From Arsenicicoccus sp. oral taxon 190 (GTDB lineage: Bacteria; Actinomycetota; Actinomycetes; Actinomycetales; Dermatophilaceae), in NCBI RefSeq assembly GCF_001189535.1, contig NZ_CP012070.1, forward strand, positions 806,001 through 870,000: 64,000 nt of DNA, given 5' to 3'. Numbering within the stretch: position 1 is the first letter of the stretch; each line of letters opens with the position of its first letter. Position numbers and translations under genes: made by a program. Shown here piece after piece: positions 14,934 through 23,281 of this stretch. A model generated the notes under the pieces. It was not told where the DNA came from. It saw nothing but the letters and a program-made list of their open reading frames with translations, and made no database searches.

Positions 14934-16178
14934 TCACCCGCGGAGGTCGTCGCGGCGGCGGGCGAGGTAGGCCTGCTCGGCCGGGTTGTCCGTGAGCGCG
15001 AGCGCCCGGTCGTATGCCGCCCGCGCCTCCCAGTCGCGTCCGAGCCGCCGCAGCAGGTCGGCGCGGGTGGCGTGCAGCGCGTGGTAGCCGTCGAGGGCTG
15101 CGGCCACCTCGTCGACCTCGGCGAGGCCGCGGGCTGCGCCATACAGCTCGGCGACGGCGACCCCACGGTTGAGCCGGACGATCGGCGACGGGTCCACGAC
15201 CAGCAACCGGTCGTAGAGCGTCACCACCTGCCCCCAGTCGGTCTCCTGCGCCGAACGGGCATGCGTGTGGACGGCATTGATCGCCGCGAGCAGCTGGTAG
15301 CGACCCGGCGGCCCACCTCCCGCCGCGACCGCGTCGACGCACTCGCGGACGAGCACGTGACCTTCGCGGACCAGCGCGCGGTCCCACCGACCGCGGTCCT
15401 GCTCCCCCAGCGTCACCAGCTCCCCGGCCTCGTCCACCCGAGCGGCCCGGCGAGCGTCGGTCAGCAGCATCAGGGCGAGCAGCCCGCTGACCTCCCCCTC
15501 GTCCGGGAGCAGCGCGTGCAGCAGCCGCCCGAGCCGGATCGCCTCGTCGGTGAGGTCGGCGCGGAGGGGCTGGTCGCCATACGTCGCGAGGTAGCCCTCG
15601 TTGAAGATCAGGAAGACCACCGCCAGAACCCCCGCCAGCCGCTCGCGGACGTCGCCGTCCGACGGGACGCGGTAGGGGATGTGCGCGGCCTTGATCTTGG
15701 CCTTGGCGCGCGTGATCCGTCGCGCCATCGTCGTCTCCTGGACCAGGAAGGCGCGGGCGATCTCGGCGACCGTGAGGCCACCGATCAGCCTCAGCGTCAA
15801 GGCGACTCGGGACTCCATGGCGAGCGCGGGGTGGCAGCAGGTGAAGACGAGCCGGAGCCGGTCGTCCTGCACCGGGCCGGTGGGGGCGGGCGGGGTGTCG
15901 TCGACCAGCAGGTGGCCCGCCTCGTGCTTCTCGTCGCGCCGGGACTCGCGCCGCAGCCGATCGATGGCCCGGCGCGTGGCCGTGGTGGTGAGCCAGCCGC
16001 CGGGGTTGGGCGGTATGCCGTCCCGGGGCCAGCGTTCGACCGCGGCGACCCAGGCGTCGGCGGCGGCCTCCTCGGCGAGGTCGAGGTCACCGAACCGGCG
16101 CGCCAGAGAGGCGACCACCCGCGCCCACTCCTCGCGGTGGGTGCGGGCGATCGCCTCCTGGACGCCCGACCCGGTCAC
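14934..16178 (-). CDS. ECF sigma factor with DUF6596 extension (ECF42 type)
   Basis: 414 residues. Region 2 includes DLAEEAAADAWVAAVERWPRDG and GWLTTTATRRAIDRLRRE; region 4 is RLIGGLTVAEIARAFLVQET then MARRITRAKAKI. The long C-terminal domain (IFNEGYLATYGDQP, AVHTHARSAQETDWGQVVTLYD, and TPR-like helices) defines the ECF42 group, whose genes travel with YCII/DGPF proteins as here. No anti-sigma factor is expected; the extension is thought to control activity. GTG start overlaps the preceding YCII stop (GTGA). Confidence 0.9.
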   Translation of the reverse strand: MTGSGVQEAIARTHREEWARVVASLARRFGDLDLAEEAAADAWVAAVERWPRDGIPPNPGGWLTTTATRRAIDRLRRESRRDEKHEAGHLLVDDTPPAPTGPVQDDRLRLVFTCCHPALAMESRVALTLRLIGGLTVAEIARAFLVQETTMARRITRAKAKIKAAHIPYRVPSDGDVRERLAGVLAVVFLIFNEGYLATYGDQPLRADLTDEAIRLGRLLHALLPDEGEVSGLLALMLLTDARRAARVDEAGELVTLGEQDRGRWDRALVREGHVLVRECVDAVAAGGGPPGRYQLLAAINAVHTHARSAQETDWGQVVTLYDRLLVVDPSPIVRLNRGVAVAELYGAARGLAEVDEVAAALDGYHALHATRADLLRRLGRDWEARAAYDRALALTDNPAEQAYLARRRDDLRG

Positions 16179-16561
16179 GCGTCGAGCATCTCCTGGACGG
16201 ACTCGGCGGTCTGGAAGGGGCGGACCTCGACCGTGCCGCGGCAGGCCTTGGAGCCCGCGGCAGCCAGCTCGATGGCCTGGTCGAGGTCGCGCGCCTCGAT
16301 GACCCAGAAGCCGCCGAGGTGCTCCTTGGCCTCGAGGTAGGGCCCGTCGGTGACGATCGGCCGGTCGCCCTGGCCGTCCACGGTGGTGGCGGTGGCGACG
16401 GGCTCGAGGCCGTCGGCATGCAGGAGATGGCCCTCCCGCTGGAGCATCTCGTTGAACGCTCCCGTGTCGGCGAACGCCTCGAGCATGGCCTCCTTGGACG
16501 CGTAGCTCCCGTACGTCCCGCGCTCGGCGGGCCCGAAGACGGACAACAGGTACTTCGGCAT
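16175..16561 (-). CDS. YCII/DGPF-domain protein
   Basis: 128 residues beginning MPKYLLSVFGPAERGTYG. It contains the family signature TDGPYLEAKEHLGGFWVIEARD, a ferredoxin-like barrel that in some members has dioxygenase-like or transferase-like geometry but no settled reaction. It is translated between a second YCII gene (1-base gap) and the ECF sigma gene (4-base overlap), the usual ECF42 arrangement. Such operons are normally controlled by their own sigma factor. Confidence 0.85.
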   Translation of the reverse strand: MPKYLLSVFGPAERGTYGSYASKEAMLEAFADTGAFNEMLQREGHLLHADGLEPVATATTVDGQGDRPIVTDGPYLEAKEHLGGFWVIEARDLDQAIELAAAGSKACRGTVEVRPFQTAESVQEMLDA

Positions 16562-16562
16562 G

Positions 16563-16955
16563 TCATTCCTCCGTGCTGGTGGGGGCTGCGCGGTCCGCGG
16601 CCGCGCCGATCGGGGGTGGGAAGCGGTGCACCTCCTGGGGCCAGTCGAGCGCCACCGCGAGCCGTCCGGCCCAGTGCCGCGCGGCCTCGTCGTCAGCCGC
16701 CTGGATGACGGTGAATCCGCCGAGGTGCTCCTTGGACTCGGCATACGGCCCGTCGGCGAAGACGGGGGCGCCGTCGCGGGCCTCGACGTGGCACACCACG
16801 GTCGAGGCGTCCAGGCCGCCGTCTCCGAAGACGAAGACGCCCGCCTCCTCCATCTCCCGGATCACCGTCATCGCGGCGGCGGACTTCTGCTGCAGCTGCT
16901 CGGGCGTGTGGGGGGACACCCACTCGTCGTTGAACGCGATCAGGTACTGGGTCAC
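16563..16955 (-). CDS. YCII/DGPF-domain protein, first gene of the ECF operon
   Basis: 130 residues starting at GTG 16955 (MTQYLIAFNDEWVSPHTPEQ), preceded by GAAGGAG. The domain signature FADGPYAESKEHLGGFTVIQ is clear. It shares the fold and the DGPY-xx-KEHLGG core with the next gene but little else, so duplication is old. It leads a three-gene operon ending with the ECF sigma factor. The candidate promoter is at about 17010-17031. Confidence 0.85.
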   Translation of the reverse strand: MTQYLIAFNDEWVSPHTPEQLQQKSAAAMTVIREMEEAGVFVFGDGGLDASTVVCHVEARDGAPVFADGPYAESKEHLGGFTVIQAADDEAARHWAGRLAVALDWPQEVHRFPPPIGAAADRAAPTSTEE

Positions 16956-17009
16956 ATCGACTCCTTCCGTCGGTCGACTCCCCCGTCGGGGGCTCATCAT
17001 GACCACGAA

Positions 17010-17031
17010 CGCGGGACGCCGGATACGACAC
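17010..17031 (-). promoter_or_regulatory. Candidate ECF-type promoter of the YCII-sigma operon
   Basis: On the minus strand GGTGTCGTATCC (17031-17020 region) carries the TGTCG that ECF42 promoters are reported to have in the -35 box, about 75 bases before the GTG at 16955. A perfect odd palindrome CCCCCGTCGGGGG lies between (16980-16992). I could not fix a -10 box, so this is tentative. Confidence 0.25.
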
Positions 17032-17061
17032 CCCCGCCCGGTCCGTCCGCGTCGCCCGCGC

Positions 17062-17685
17062 TCACAGCTCGATCGCCACCATGGCGCGACGCTTCGAGGG
17101 GCGGTGGACCACCTCGAACCCGGCGTCCAGGTAGACCGCCAGCGGCCCCGGGTGCTCCTCGCCCCACGTCGCGTCCGGCACCGTGATGGGGTAGGCCTCG
17201 AGCCGTCTTGCCCCGCACGCGCGGGCGTGCGGGACGGCGGCGGCCGCGAGCGCCCGCGCCACCCCCTGACCTCGCATGCCCGGGCGGGTGAGCAGGCAGG
17301 TGATCGCCCACACGTCCGGGTCCAGCCGGTCCTCGTGGCGACCGCGCCAGGCGGTCTGGTTGGCGTTGCGGACCAGACCTTCGTATGCCGAGCGCGGGGC
17401 CACCGCGCACCACCCGGCCGGCTCGCCGTCGAGGTGCGCGACCAGGCCGCTGGTGCGGGGGGAGTCGGCGTCGCCGCACGCCGCCTGCTCCCGCAACCGC
17501 TCCGCGCGGACCTCGACCGGCGTGTTGCCGAAGGCCTCGCCGCGCGCGAGCCGGTAGCGCTGGCAACGGCACTCGGCCGCGCCGCCACGCGTGCCGAAGA
17601 TCGCGTCGAGGGCCGAGCAGGGCACCTCGTTGGCGGGCGCCGTCGTGATGCTCATGGCTGTCGTCGTCGCGCTCACCACGGTCAC
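17062..17685 (-). CDS. GNAT-family N-acetyltransferase
   Basis: Up to 207 residues. The acetyl-CoA motif is ITCLLTRPGMRGQGVARALA (the R-G-x-G-x-A turn), followed by AAAVPHARACGARRLEAYP and the late strand LAVYLDAGFEVVHR. The first third holds a Cys-rich stretch (AECRCQRYRLARGEAF) common in actinobacterial GNATs of this type. The ATG at 17655 is an alternative start; the GTG at 17685 lies ten bases after the SRPBCC stop and neither has a strong ribosome site. Substrate unknown. Confidence 0.8.
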   Translation of the reverse strand: MTVVSATTTAMSITTAPANEVPCSALDAIFGTRGGAAECRCQRYRLARGEAFGNTPVEVRAERLREQAACGDADSPRTSGLVAHLDGEPAGWCAVAPRSAYEGLVRNANQTAWRGRHEDRLDPDVWAITCLLTRPGMRGQGVARALAAAAVPHARACGARRLEAYPITVPDATWGEEHPGPLAVYLDAGFEVVHRPSKRRAMVAIEL

Positions 17686-17694
17686 GGCGACCGA

Positions 17695-18099
17695 TCAGGC
17701 GTGCGCCTTCTCGGCGGCCTCCTTGATCCCGGCCACCGCCTCGTCGACGCCGTCCTGGATGCGGTCGCCCTGGCGGTCGGTGCTGATACGGACCGTGGCG
17801 GAGCACGAGCTGTCGTCGATGGGGTCGAGATCGACCTGGCCGGTGTAGTTGTTGGGGCCCTGCGAGCCCCACGTGAGGGTCTTGTCGGCCTGCTCGACCT
17901 TGATCCACGCCTCGCCCTCGACGTCACGCTGCTCGCCGTCGTGCTCGATGCGGGCCGTGACGGTGACCTTGTCGCCCTCGGTGCGCTTGGCGGAGGTCAC
18001 GCGGGGGAAGTAGGTGGGCAGGTTGTCCACATCGGACAGGTAGGCGAACAGCTCGGCAGCGGGGACATCGATGGTCGTCGTCGACTCATAGGTGGTCAT
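17695..18099 (-). CDS. SRPBCC (START-like) protein, 134 aa
   Basis: Starts MTTYESTTTIDVPAAELFAY, a polyketide-cyclase/Bet v1-like helix-grip fold with the DVDNLPTYFPRVTSAKR loop. Its second half (GSQGPNNYTGQVDLD, then TDRQGDRIQDGVDEAV) is clearly paralogous to the 134-residue protein at 19906. These folds bind hydrophobic ligands; no catalytic residue stands out. It is divergent from a different SRPBCC gene at 18148 across 48 bases, and is followed by the GNAT gene. Confidence 0.8.
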   Translation of the reverse strand: MTTYESTTTIDVPAAELFAYLSDVDNLPTYFPRVTSAKRTEGDKVTVTARIEHDGEQRDVEGEAWIKVEQADKTLTWGSQGPNNYTGQVDLDPIDDSSCSATVRISTDRQGDRIQDGVDEAVAGIKEAAEKAHA

Positions 18100-18147
18100 G
18101 GCGTGAAGGTACCCTCGGGCAGCAGCGGCCACCCCTCGAGAGGCTGG

Positions 18148-18561
18148 ATGCGTATGGCGGCAACGATCTGGGCCACACGGCGGTCCTGCCGTGCCACCGG
18201 GGCCGCGGCGCCGGAGGTGGTGTGGGAGAGGTATTCCACGCCGACGCGGTGGACGCAGTGGGCGCCCCACCTCACGGGGGTGCAGGCCTCGACGCCCGTC
18301 ATCAGGGCGGGCACGACCGGGACGGTCACTGCGCTGCACGTGGTGCGAGCTCGGTTCGTCGTCGCCGAGGTCGACGAGGCCGCCCGCTCGTGGTCGTGGA
18401 CGGTGCGCACGGGCCCGGTCCGGCTACATCTCGAGCACACCGTGACCGGCGCGCGCGACGGCGGCACCTCGACCGGGCTGAGCGTGGAGGGGCCCGGGCT
18501 CGTCGTGGCGGCATACCTGCCGATCGCGGCGCGAGCGCTGCAGCGTCTGGTCACGCCCTGA
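18148..18561 (+). CDS. SRPBCC-family protein, 137 aa
   Basis: From the ATG at 18148 (a second ATG is two codons later). The pattern AAAPEVVWERYSTPTRWTQWAP then HLTGVQ is the SRPBCC first helix and strand; the end YLPIAARALQRLVTP matches the long C-terminal helix that closes the hydrophobic pocket. Weak similarity only to the other SRPBCC proteins nearby. It is divergent from one of them. Ligand unknown. Confidence 0.7.
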   Translation: MRMAATIWATRRSCRATGAAAPEVVWERYSTPTRWTQWAPHLTGVQASTPVIRAGTTGTVTALHVVRARFVVAEVDEAARSWSWTVRTGPVRLHLEHTVTGARDGGTSTGLSVEGPGLVVAAYLPIAARALQRLVTP

Positions 18562-18703
18562 CCGGTGCCCCCGACTTCGGCTCAGCCGCTCGCCGGCCCT
18601 GCACGGCGCGGGTCGACGTGGTTACAGTGACGCACCACCCACCCCCGGTGGGCGCGCAGGCCCTCGCGCCGGGCGCGCCTCGCCCGAGGAAAGGACGTAT
18701 GAC

Positions 18704-18877
18704 GTGACGGCACAGTCCGACGAGGGTCACACCGGCCTCGACCGCGACAGCAACGAGCGGTCCGACGTCAACCGTGAGAACCAAGAGCAGGAGCAGGGGC
18801 AGGAGCAGGAGGGCCCGCAGGGCAACGCTGCCGAGGAGCGCATGCGCGAGCTGACCGACGCGGCCAAGGAGGACTAG
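18704..18877 (+). CDS. Small acidic, disordered protein (57 aa)
   Basis: GTG start with GAGGAAAGGA eight bases upstream. It encodes 57 residues, MTAQSDEGHTGLDRDSNERS first, then a Gln/Glu-rich stretch (ENQEQEQGQEQEGPQG) and an EERMRELTDAAKED tail. Charge and lack of hydrophobic residues point to an intrinsically disordered protein. The strong ribosome site and actinobacterial codon use argue that it is translated. A similar-sized acidic protein occurs at 54184. No function can be assigned. Confidence 0.6.
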   Translation: MTAQSDEGHTGLDRDSNERSDVNRENQEQEQGQEQEGPQGNAAEERMRELTDAAKED

Positions 18878-19010
18878 CCTCGCGGGCTCGCGCTCCGCCG
18901 GCCCCGGTCAAGGCGCTGGCACGTCTTTCCACTGTCGAAATAGTGCGTAGAGTGGGCTGCAGATGACTCCCTGACGGGCCATCGACCACCACGCACCGGA
19001 CGGAGTTCGC

Positions 19011-19388
19011 ATGCCCACGATCGAGACCGGACACGAGCACGAGGGCCGCGGCGCAGTGCTGACGCTGAGCACGCCGCTGCTGGCCGAGCTGGACGAGTCG
19101 CGCGTGCGGCACCTGGTCGCCGCGCTGGTCGAGCTGTCGGGCCGCGGCGGCCGCGAGGGCGACGTGGCGGACCTGCTCGCCGAGCGTCTGCAGTCGCTGG
19201 GCATCGAGCAGCCACGCCCGGTGGTCGAGAGCATGGCCGAGAACCTCCGCAACGGAGACCGACTCACGGTCGTGACCGACGAGGGCCAGGTCCTCCACGG
19301 CGACCCGTCCTGGTCGCCCGCCACCCATGACCCCGACGTCCAGGCGACCGAGGACCCCCTGGACGAGGACCGGCCGCTCTACAGCTGA
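19011..19388 (+). CDS. Hypothetical protein (125 aa)
   Basis: Not recognised. It begins MPTIETGHEHEGRGAVLTLS and has a helical middle (LLAELDESRVRHLVAALVEL and ADLLAERLQSLGI) followed by RPVVESMAENLRNGDRLTVV. The C-terminal 30 residues are Asp/Glu/Pro-rich and probably disordered. No signal peptide, no cysteine. The codon pattern is strongly actinobacterial (GC-ending codons throughout), supporting real coding. It has about 130 bases of less GC-rich upstream sequence that may hold its promoter. Confidence 0.6.
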   Translation: MPTIETGHEHEGRGAVLTLSTPLLAELDESRVRHLVAALVELSGRGGREGDVADLLAERLQSLGIEQPRPVVESMAENLRNGDRLTVVTDEGQVLHGDPSWSPATHDPDVQATEDPLDEDRPLYS

Positions 19389-19430
19389 CGAGCCCGCACG
19401 GGTGCAGCGCCGCGGGCCGATGCCCCAAAG

Positions 19431-19718
19431 TTGCACGATCCCCTGATCAAACTGTGGGTGCTGAACAAGTTTGCCCTGACGATCCTGGTCATCACTGGCT
19501 CGACGTTCGGTGTGGGCTTCTGGGTCGAGGACACCATCGCCCTCCTCGAGACAGGGCAGGGCGCGGCCCACGCGGTCGCTCTCTTCGCCTTGAGTGGCGC
19601 AAACTTGGCGAGCTTCGTGCTCATGGTGTGGCTCTCGGTCGTCAAACCGCGCGGTCTCACGCCGTGGGGGAGACCCCAGCGGTCTGGCGGTGCCGACGTG
19701 GCCAACCACATCCGTTGA
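19431..19718 (+). CDS. Small two-helix membrane protein (hypothetical)
   Basis: Up to 95 residues with hydrophobic segments NKFALTILVITGSTFGVGFW and AVALFALSGANLASFVLMVW separated by an acidic loop. The only in-frame upstream start is TTG at 19431; GTG at 19455 (MLNKFALTIL) is equally possible. No good ribosome site for either. Base composition is a little less GC-rich than its neighbours. Not recognised as a known family; it may be a recent or weakly expressed gene. Confidence 0.45.
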   Translation: MHDPLIKLWVLNKFALTILVITGSTFGVGFWVEDTIALLETGQGAAHAVALFALSGANLASFVLMVWLSVVKPRGLTPWGRPQRSGGADVANHIR

Positions 19719-19905
19719 TGCGACGAGGTGGTCCAGGACGGCGCGGCGCAGAAGCGGGATGTGATAGCTGGGGTGGCGGTCCCTGGCCAGGGCGGCAAGG
19801 ATGAGACGCAGGCGCCGGCGCGGCGCTGACGGGGCCGAAGGGCCCTGCCGACTCGGGGCCGAGGGGCAGGTACTGACCGGCCTCCGACTTCTAGGAGTGC
19901 ATGTC

Positions 19906-20310
19906 ATGTCGCAGTACGAGCGCAGGGTCCAGATCCCTCGCCCCGCTCAAGACGTCTTCGACTACGTGAAGGACGTCGAGAAGCTGCCGGAGCACTTCCC
20001 CCAGATCACGTCCGTGGAGAAGCTGGACGGCGACACGATCCGCACCACGGCCCACGTCGAGACCGCCGAGGAGGGGGAGAAGGACGTCCAGGGCACGGCG
20101 TGGTTCCGCGTGGGCTCGGATGGCATGACCGTGGAGAGGGGCTCCGAGGGCCCCAACAACTACCACGGCGAGCTGGACGTGGACGAGGACGACGCCAACG
20201 CCTCGACCCTGACGGTGCGCATCTGGACCGACAGGCAGTCCGACTCCATCGAGCAAGAGCTGCAGAAGGCGGTCGACGGGCTCTCCCAGACCATCCAGAA
20301 GGCCGTCTGA
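19906..20310 (+). CDS. SRPBCC (START-like) protein, 134 aa
   Basis: ATG at 19906 follows CTAGGAG with eight bases spacing. MSQYERRVQIPRPAQDVFDY begins the fold; DVEKLPEHFPQITSVEKLDGD and GSEGPNNYHGELDVDEDD match the paralogue at 17695 in order and length. The C-terminal helix (DSIEQELQKAVDGLSQTIQ) has a heptad look. Presumably a small ligand-binding protein. It converges with the NAD(P)-binding gene at 20369. Confidence 0.8.
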   Translation: MSQYERRVQIPRPAQDVFDYVKDVEKLPEHFPQITSVEKLDGDTIRTTAHVETAEEGEKDVQGTAWFRVGSDGMTVERGSEGPNNYHGELDVDEDDANASTLTVRIWTDRQSDSIEQELQKAVDGLSQTIQKAV

Positions 20311-20368
20311 CCAGGGAGTTCTGCTGCAAGCGCAACGATGTTCTGGCCCCGGCACACACCCGCCTGGC

Positions 20369-21430
20369 TCACCACCGCCAGGCGGACGGGTCCCGCCCGA
20401 GAGCGTCGTAGACCGCGTCCAGCGCTCTGCCGAGAAGTGGTTGGTCCTCACCACCGGCGGCCCAGGACGGGTCGTCCGGCATAGGGCCCATGGGGTCAGC
20501 GGAGGACGGGTCATGCTGGACGTGCGTGCGGGGGTCGGCCAGCGATCGACGGATGGCCTCATCCACCCCGACCAGGTGATACCCGGTGGGGAGGAGGTCG
20601 CGCCGGAAGTCCTCCTCGCGGCACACCATGTCGTGGTGCAAGCTCTCCACCAAGGCCTGCACGGTCGGGGTGGGCACGTCGGTCAAGGCGCCGACCAGGA
20701 GGCCCACCAGGTCCGCAGGGACCAGAGGCACCGGCACCTGTGGACGCGTCAAGCCCGCGACGCCGGCATACCGGTCGAGCAGCTCCGCGTAGTACATCCT
20801 GTCCGGGCCACCGATGTCATAGCTGCGGGTGCAGGTCTGCACGGTCAGGGCGCCCACGAGGGCTTCGACGGCGTCGACCACCGCGATGGGCTGGACCTCC
20901 GAGTTCATCCACGACGGGACGGTGTGGATCGGCAGCCGCTCACTGACCTGTCGGATGATCTCGAAGGACGTGGATCCACTGCCCATCACCACGGCCGCCC
21001 GCAACGTGACGGTCGTGGCGGGGGTGGAGCCAAGGATCTGCTCCACCTCGTGCCGCGACTCGAGGTGCTCACTCAGCTGCCCGACCTGCACGGGAGGCAG
21101 GATGCCGGACAGGTAGACGACTCGGCTGACGCTGTGAGACTGCACCGCCCGGGCGACGTTGTGCGCGGCGTGCCGGTCCTTCTCTGCGAAGTCCCCACCC
21201 CCTCCCATCCCGTGGACCAGGTAGTAGACGGCGTCGACACCATCGACCGCGCTGTCGACCTGGCCCTCGTCGGTGATGTCCATGACGACGGTCTCGACCC
21301 GATCGGCCCACCACGGAGACGGCTTGGCCAGGTTGCTCGTCGTAGTTCTCACCTCGTGGCCGGCATCCAGCAGACGCGGCACCAGCCTGCCCCCCACATA
21401 TCCGGTAGCACCGGTAACCAGCACCCTCAT
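20369..21430 (-). CDS. NAD(P)-binding epimerase/NmrA-like protein
   Basis: 353 residues. MRVLVTGATGYVGGRLVPRL is the extended-SDR GxxGxxG motif; VVYLSGILP supplies the strand-5 region, and the catalytic YxxxK is not evident (the expected place reads LSEHLESRHEVEQIL), as in atypical SDRs that bind NAD(P) without classic catalysis. AAGGAG precedes the ATG by six bases. It is divergent from the Rieske protein of the carotenoid cluster, with about 80 bases between, so the two may be co-regulated. Confidence 0.8.
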   Translation of the reverse strand: MRVLVTGATGYVGGRLVPRLLDAGHEVRTTTSNLAKPSPWWADRVETVVMDITDEGQVDSAVDGVDAVYYLVHGMGGGGDFAEKDRHAAHNVARAVQSHSVSRVVYLSGILPPVQVGQLSEHLESRHEVEQILGSTPATTVTLRAAVVMGSGSTSFEIIRQVSERLPIHTVPSWMNSEVQPIAVVDAVEALVGALTVQTCTRSYDIGGPDRMYYAELLDRYAGVAGLTRPQVPVPLVPADLVGLLVGALTDVPTPTVQALVESLHHDMVCREEDFRRDLLPTGYHLVGVDEAIRRSLADPRTHVQHDPSSADPMGPMPDDPSWAAGGEDQPLLGRALDAVYDALGRDPSAWRW

Positions 21431-21510
21431 CAGAACTCCTTCGACGATGGAACTACTATGGCCAAGACGCTACCCGCCCACCCTGCCGTCTTGGAGACAG
21501 GCAGGCTCGC

Positions 21511-22569
21511 GTGACCCCCACCAGGACCCGACCTCCGCTGCAGCAGCTGCTGCTTGGCCAGCCCATTGGAAGGCAAACGCGCTTGATGCCCACTGCCGCT
21601 TCCCGGCACATCCCAGTCCGACGCATCCCGCAACCATCACCCGACGCCGTCAGGTCCACCTGGCGGGAGGCGTCGCTGCCCCGCATCGAGCGAGCCCTTG
21701 CGGCGGCGCGATCGGAGGACGCGGGAGGGTGGTACGTCCTGGGTGCATCCCGAGACCTTCGGGCCGGGCGCTCCCTCGTGCGTCGCGTCGGCAACCGCGA
21801 GGTCGCGCTCTGGCGCGCCCACGACGGGTCGGTGCTCGCAGGTCCCGGCGCCTGCCCGCACATGGGTGCCCGTCTCGAGGGCTGCGACACCGACGGCACC
21901 GACGTCGTGTGCCGGTGGCACGGCCTGCGGCTGCCCTCCGAGTGGCCCGGCACCTGGGCACCCCTACCGGCGCATGATGACGGCGTCCTGCTGTGGGTGC
22001 AGGTGCCGACCTCGGGCGAGGAGCCGAGCTCAGCCCCTCGCACAGCCCCCCGGCCACCGGCAAGCGCGTCCTTCGACGCCGTCCATGTGCGCCTGGCCCG
22101 GTGCGAGGCGCAGGACATCATCGCCAACCGCCTGGACCCGTGGCACGGCGCCTGGTTCCACCCCTACGCCTTCAGTCACCTCACGGTCGACGAGGACGCG
22201 TCGACCGACCACTGCCTGGTCACCGACGTCACCTTCCGGCTGAGCCGCACCTGGGGGGTCCCCGTGCGGGCCGAGTTCACCTGCCCGGACTCGCGCACCG
22301 TCGTCATGACGATCACCGACGGCGAGGGCGAGGGCAGCGTGGTGGAGACCCACGCGACCCCGGTCGGCCACGACGCCAACGGTCTTCCCCTCACCGTCAT
22401 GACGGAGGCCACGATCGCCTCCTCGCCCCGTCCCGGCTTCACCGCCGCGCAGCGGCTGTCTCCGGTGCTTCGGCCGTTGGTGCAACGCACGCAGGCGCGC
22501 CTCTGGGATGACGATCTGGCGTATGCCGAGCGCCGGTTCCTCGTGCGAACCGGGCGGGTGGCAACGTGA
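21511..22569 (+). CDS. Rieske [2Fe-2S] protein (DUF5914 type), carotenoid cluster
   Basis: 352 residues from GTG 21511; the ATG at 21586 (MPTAASRHIPVRRIP) is a likely alternative because the first 25 residues look uninformative. The Rieske motif is C115-P-H117 ... C134-x2-H137 (ACPHMGARL, VVCRWHGL). The C-terminal half resembles DUF5914, which occurs with actinobacterial carotenoid genes, where a Rieske oxygenase could hydroxylate or ketolate rings. It heads a run of co-directional genes (crtYc, crtYd, crtU, FAD oxidoreductase). Product chemistry is inference. Confidence 0.75.
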   Translation: MTPTRTRPPLQQLLLGQPIGRQTRLMPTAASRHIPVRRIPQPSPDAVRSTWREASLPRIERALAAARSEDAGGWYVLGASRDLRAGRSLVRRVGNREVALWRAHDGSVLAGPGACPHMGARLEGCDTDGTDVVCRWHGLRLPSEWPGTWAPLPAHDDGVLLWVQVPTSGEEPSSAPRTAPRPPASASFDAVHVRLARCEAQDIIANRLDPWHGAWFHPYAFSHLTVDEDASTDHCLVTDVTFRLSRTWGVPVRAEFTCPDSRTVVMTITDGEGEGSVVETHATPVGHDANGLPLTVMTEATIASSPRPGFTAAQRLSPVLRPLVQRTQARLWDDDLAYAERRFLVRTGRVAT

Positions 22570-22617
22570 GCCGGTCAAGACGTCCCGGGCCGGCACGGCC
22601 TTGCGCCGGAGGCACCC

Positions 22618-22986
22618 ATGTGGCCTGACTCCTGGGACCACTGGCAGTACCTCGCTCTCATGGGGGGATGCCTGCTCATCACCCTGCCGCTGGAGCTGGT
22701 GCTACGGGCCAGGGTGTACCAGCGGCCACGGCGTCTGCTGGTCGCTCTGGTCCCTGTGGTGGCGATCTTCTCGGCCTGGGACGTGCTCGGGATCTGGCGG
22801 GACCACTGGTCCTACTCGGCGCGCTACACCACCGGGGTTCACCTGCCGCTCGGGATGCCCATCGAGGAGCTGGTGTTCTTCGTGGTGATCCCGGTGTGCG
22901 GGCTGCTGACGTACGAGGCCGTCGGCACGGTCCTGCGCCTCGGCCGTGGCGCGACCGAGCAGGGGCAGGAGCGATCCCGTGCCTGA
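22618..22986 (+). CDS. crtYc: Lycopene cyclase subunit, CrtYc/CrtYe type
   Basis: 122 residues with three membrane helices. The motif GMPIEELVFFVVIPVCGLL carries the acidic pair typical of heterodimeric lycopene cyclases, and LVALVPVVAIFSAWDVLGIW precedes it. Such subunits cyclise lycopene ends only together with a partner, which is the next, overlapping gene. Because a crtU-like gene follows, beta-cyclisation (beta-carotene) is more likely than the epsilon/C50 type, but the sequence alone does not prove it. Confidence 0.85.
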   Translation: MWPDSWDHWQYLALMGGCLLITLPLELVLRARVYQRPRRLLVALVPVVAIFSAWDVLGIWRDHWSYSARYTTGVHLPLGMPIEELVFFVVIPVCGLLTYEAVGTVLRLGRGATEQGQERSRA

Positions 22987-23281
22987 GTACACCGCGCTGG
23001 CCGTCCTCTCCGTGATCCTGGTCGTCCTCCTCGAGTGCCAGGTGCTCCGCACGGGCGTGTTCCGGACGAAGCAGTACTGGTGCGCGATGGCGATCGTGGC
23101 GTTTTTTCAGGCCCTGGTCGACGGGTGGCTCACCAAGCTGAGCGCACCGATCGTGATGTACGACCCGCAGCAACACCTGGGAGTGAGGTTTCCGTGGGAC
23201 ATTCCGGTGGAGGACTACCTGTTCGGATTCTCGATGGTGACCTTGGCCATCCTCCTGTGGGTGCGATCGGGGCGGACGTGA
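22979..23281 (+). CDS. crtYd: Lycopene cyclase subunit, CrtYd/CrtYf type
   Basis: 100 residues from GTG 22979, overlapping the previous gene by eight bases. Three membrane helices and the motif PWDIPVEDYLFGFSMVTLAI, the second subunit's conserved acidic pair. Length and order agree with split lycopene cyclases of Brevibacterium and related genera. It overlaps crtU by four bases, so translation of all three is coupled. Confidence 0.85.
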   Translation: MPEYTALAVLSVILVVLLECQVLRTGVFRTKQYWCAMAIVAFFQALVDGWLTKLSAPIVMYDPQQHLGVRFPWDIPVEDYLFGFSMVTLAILLWVRSGRT

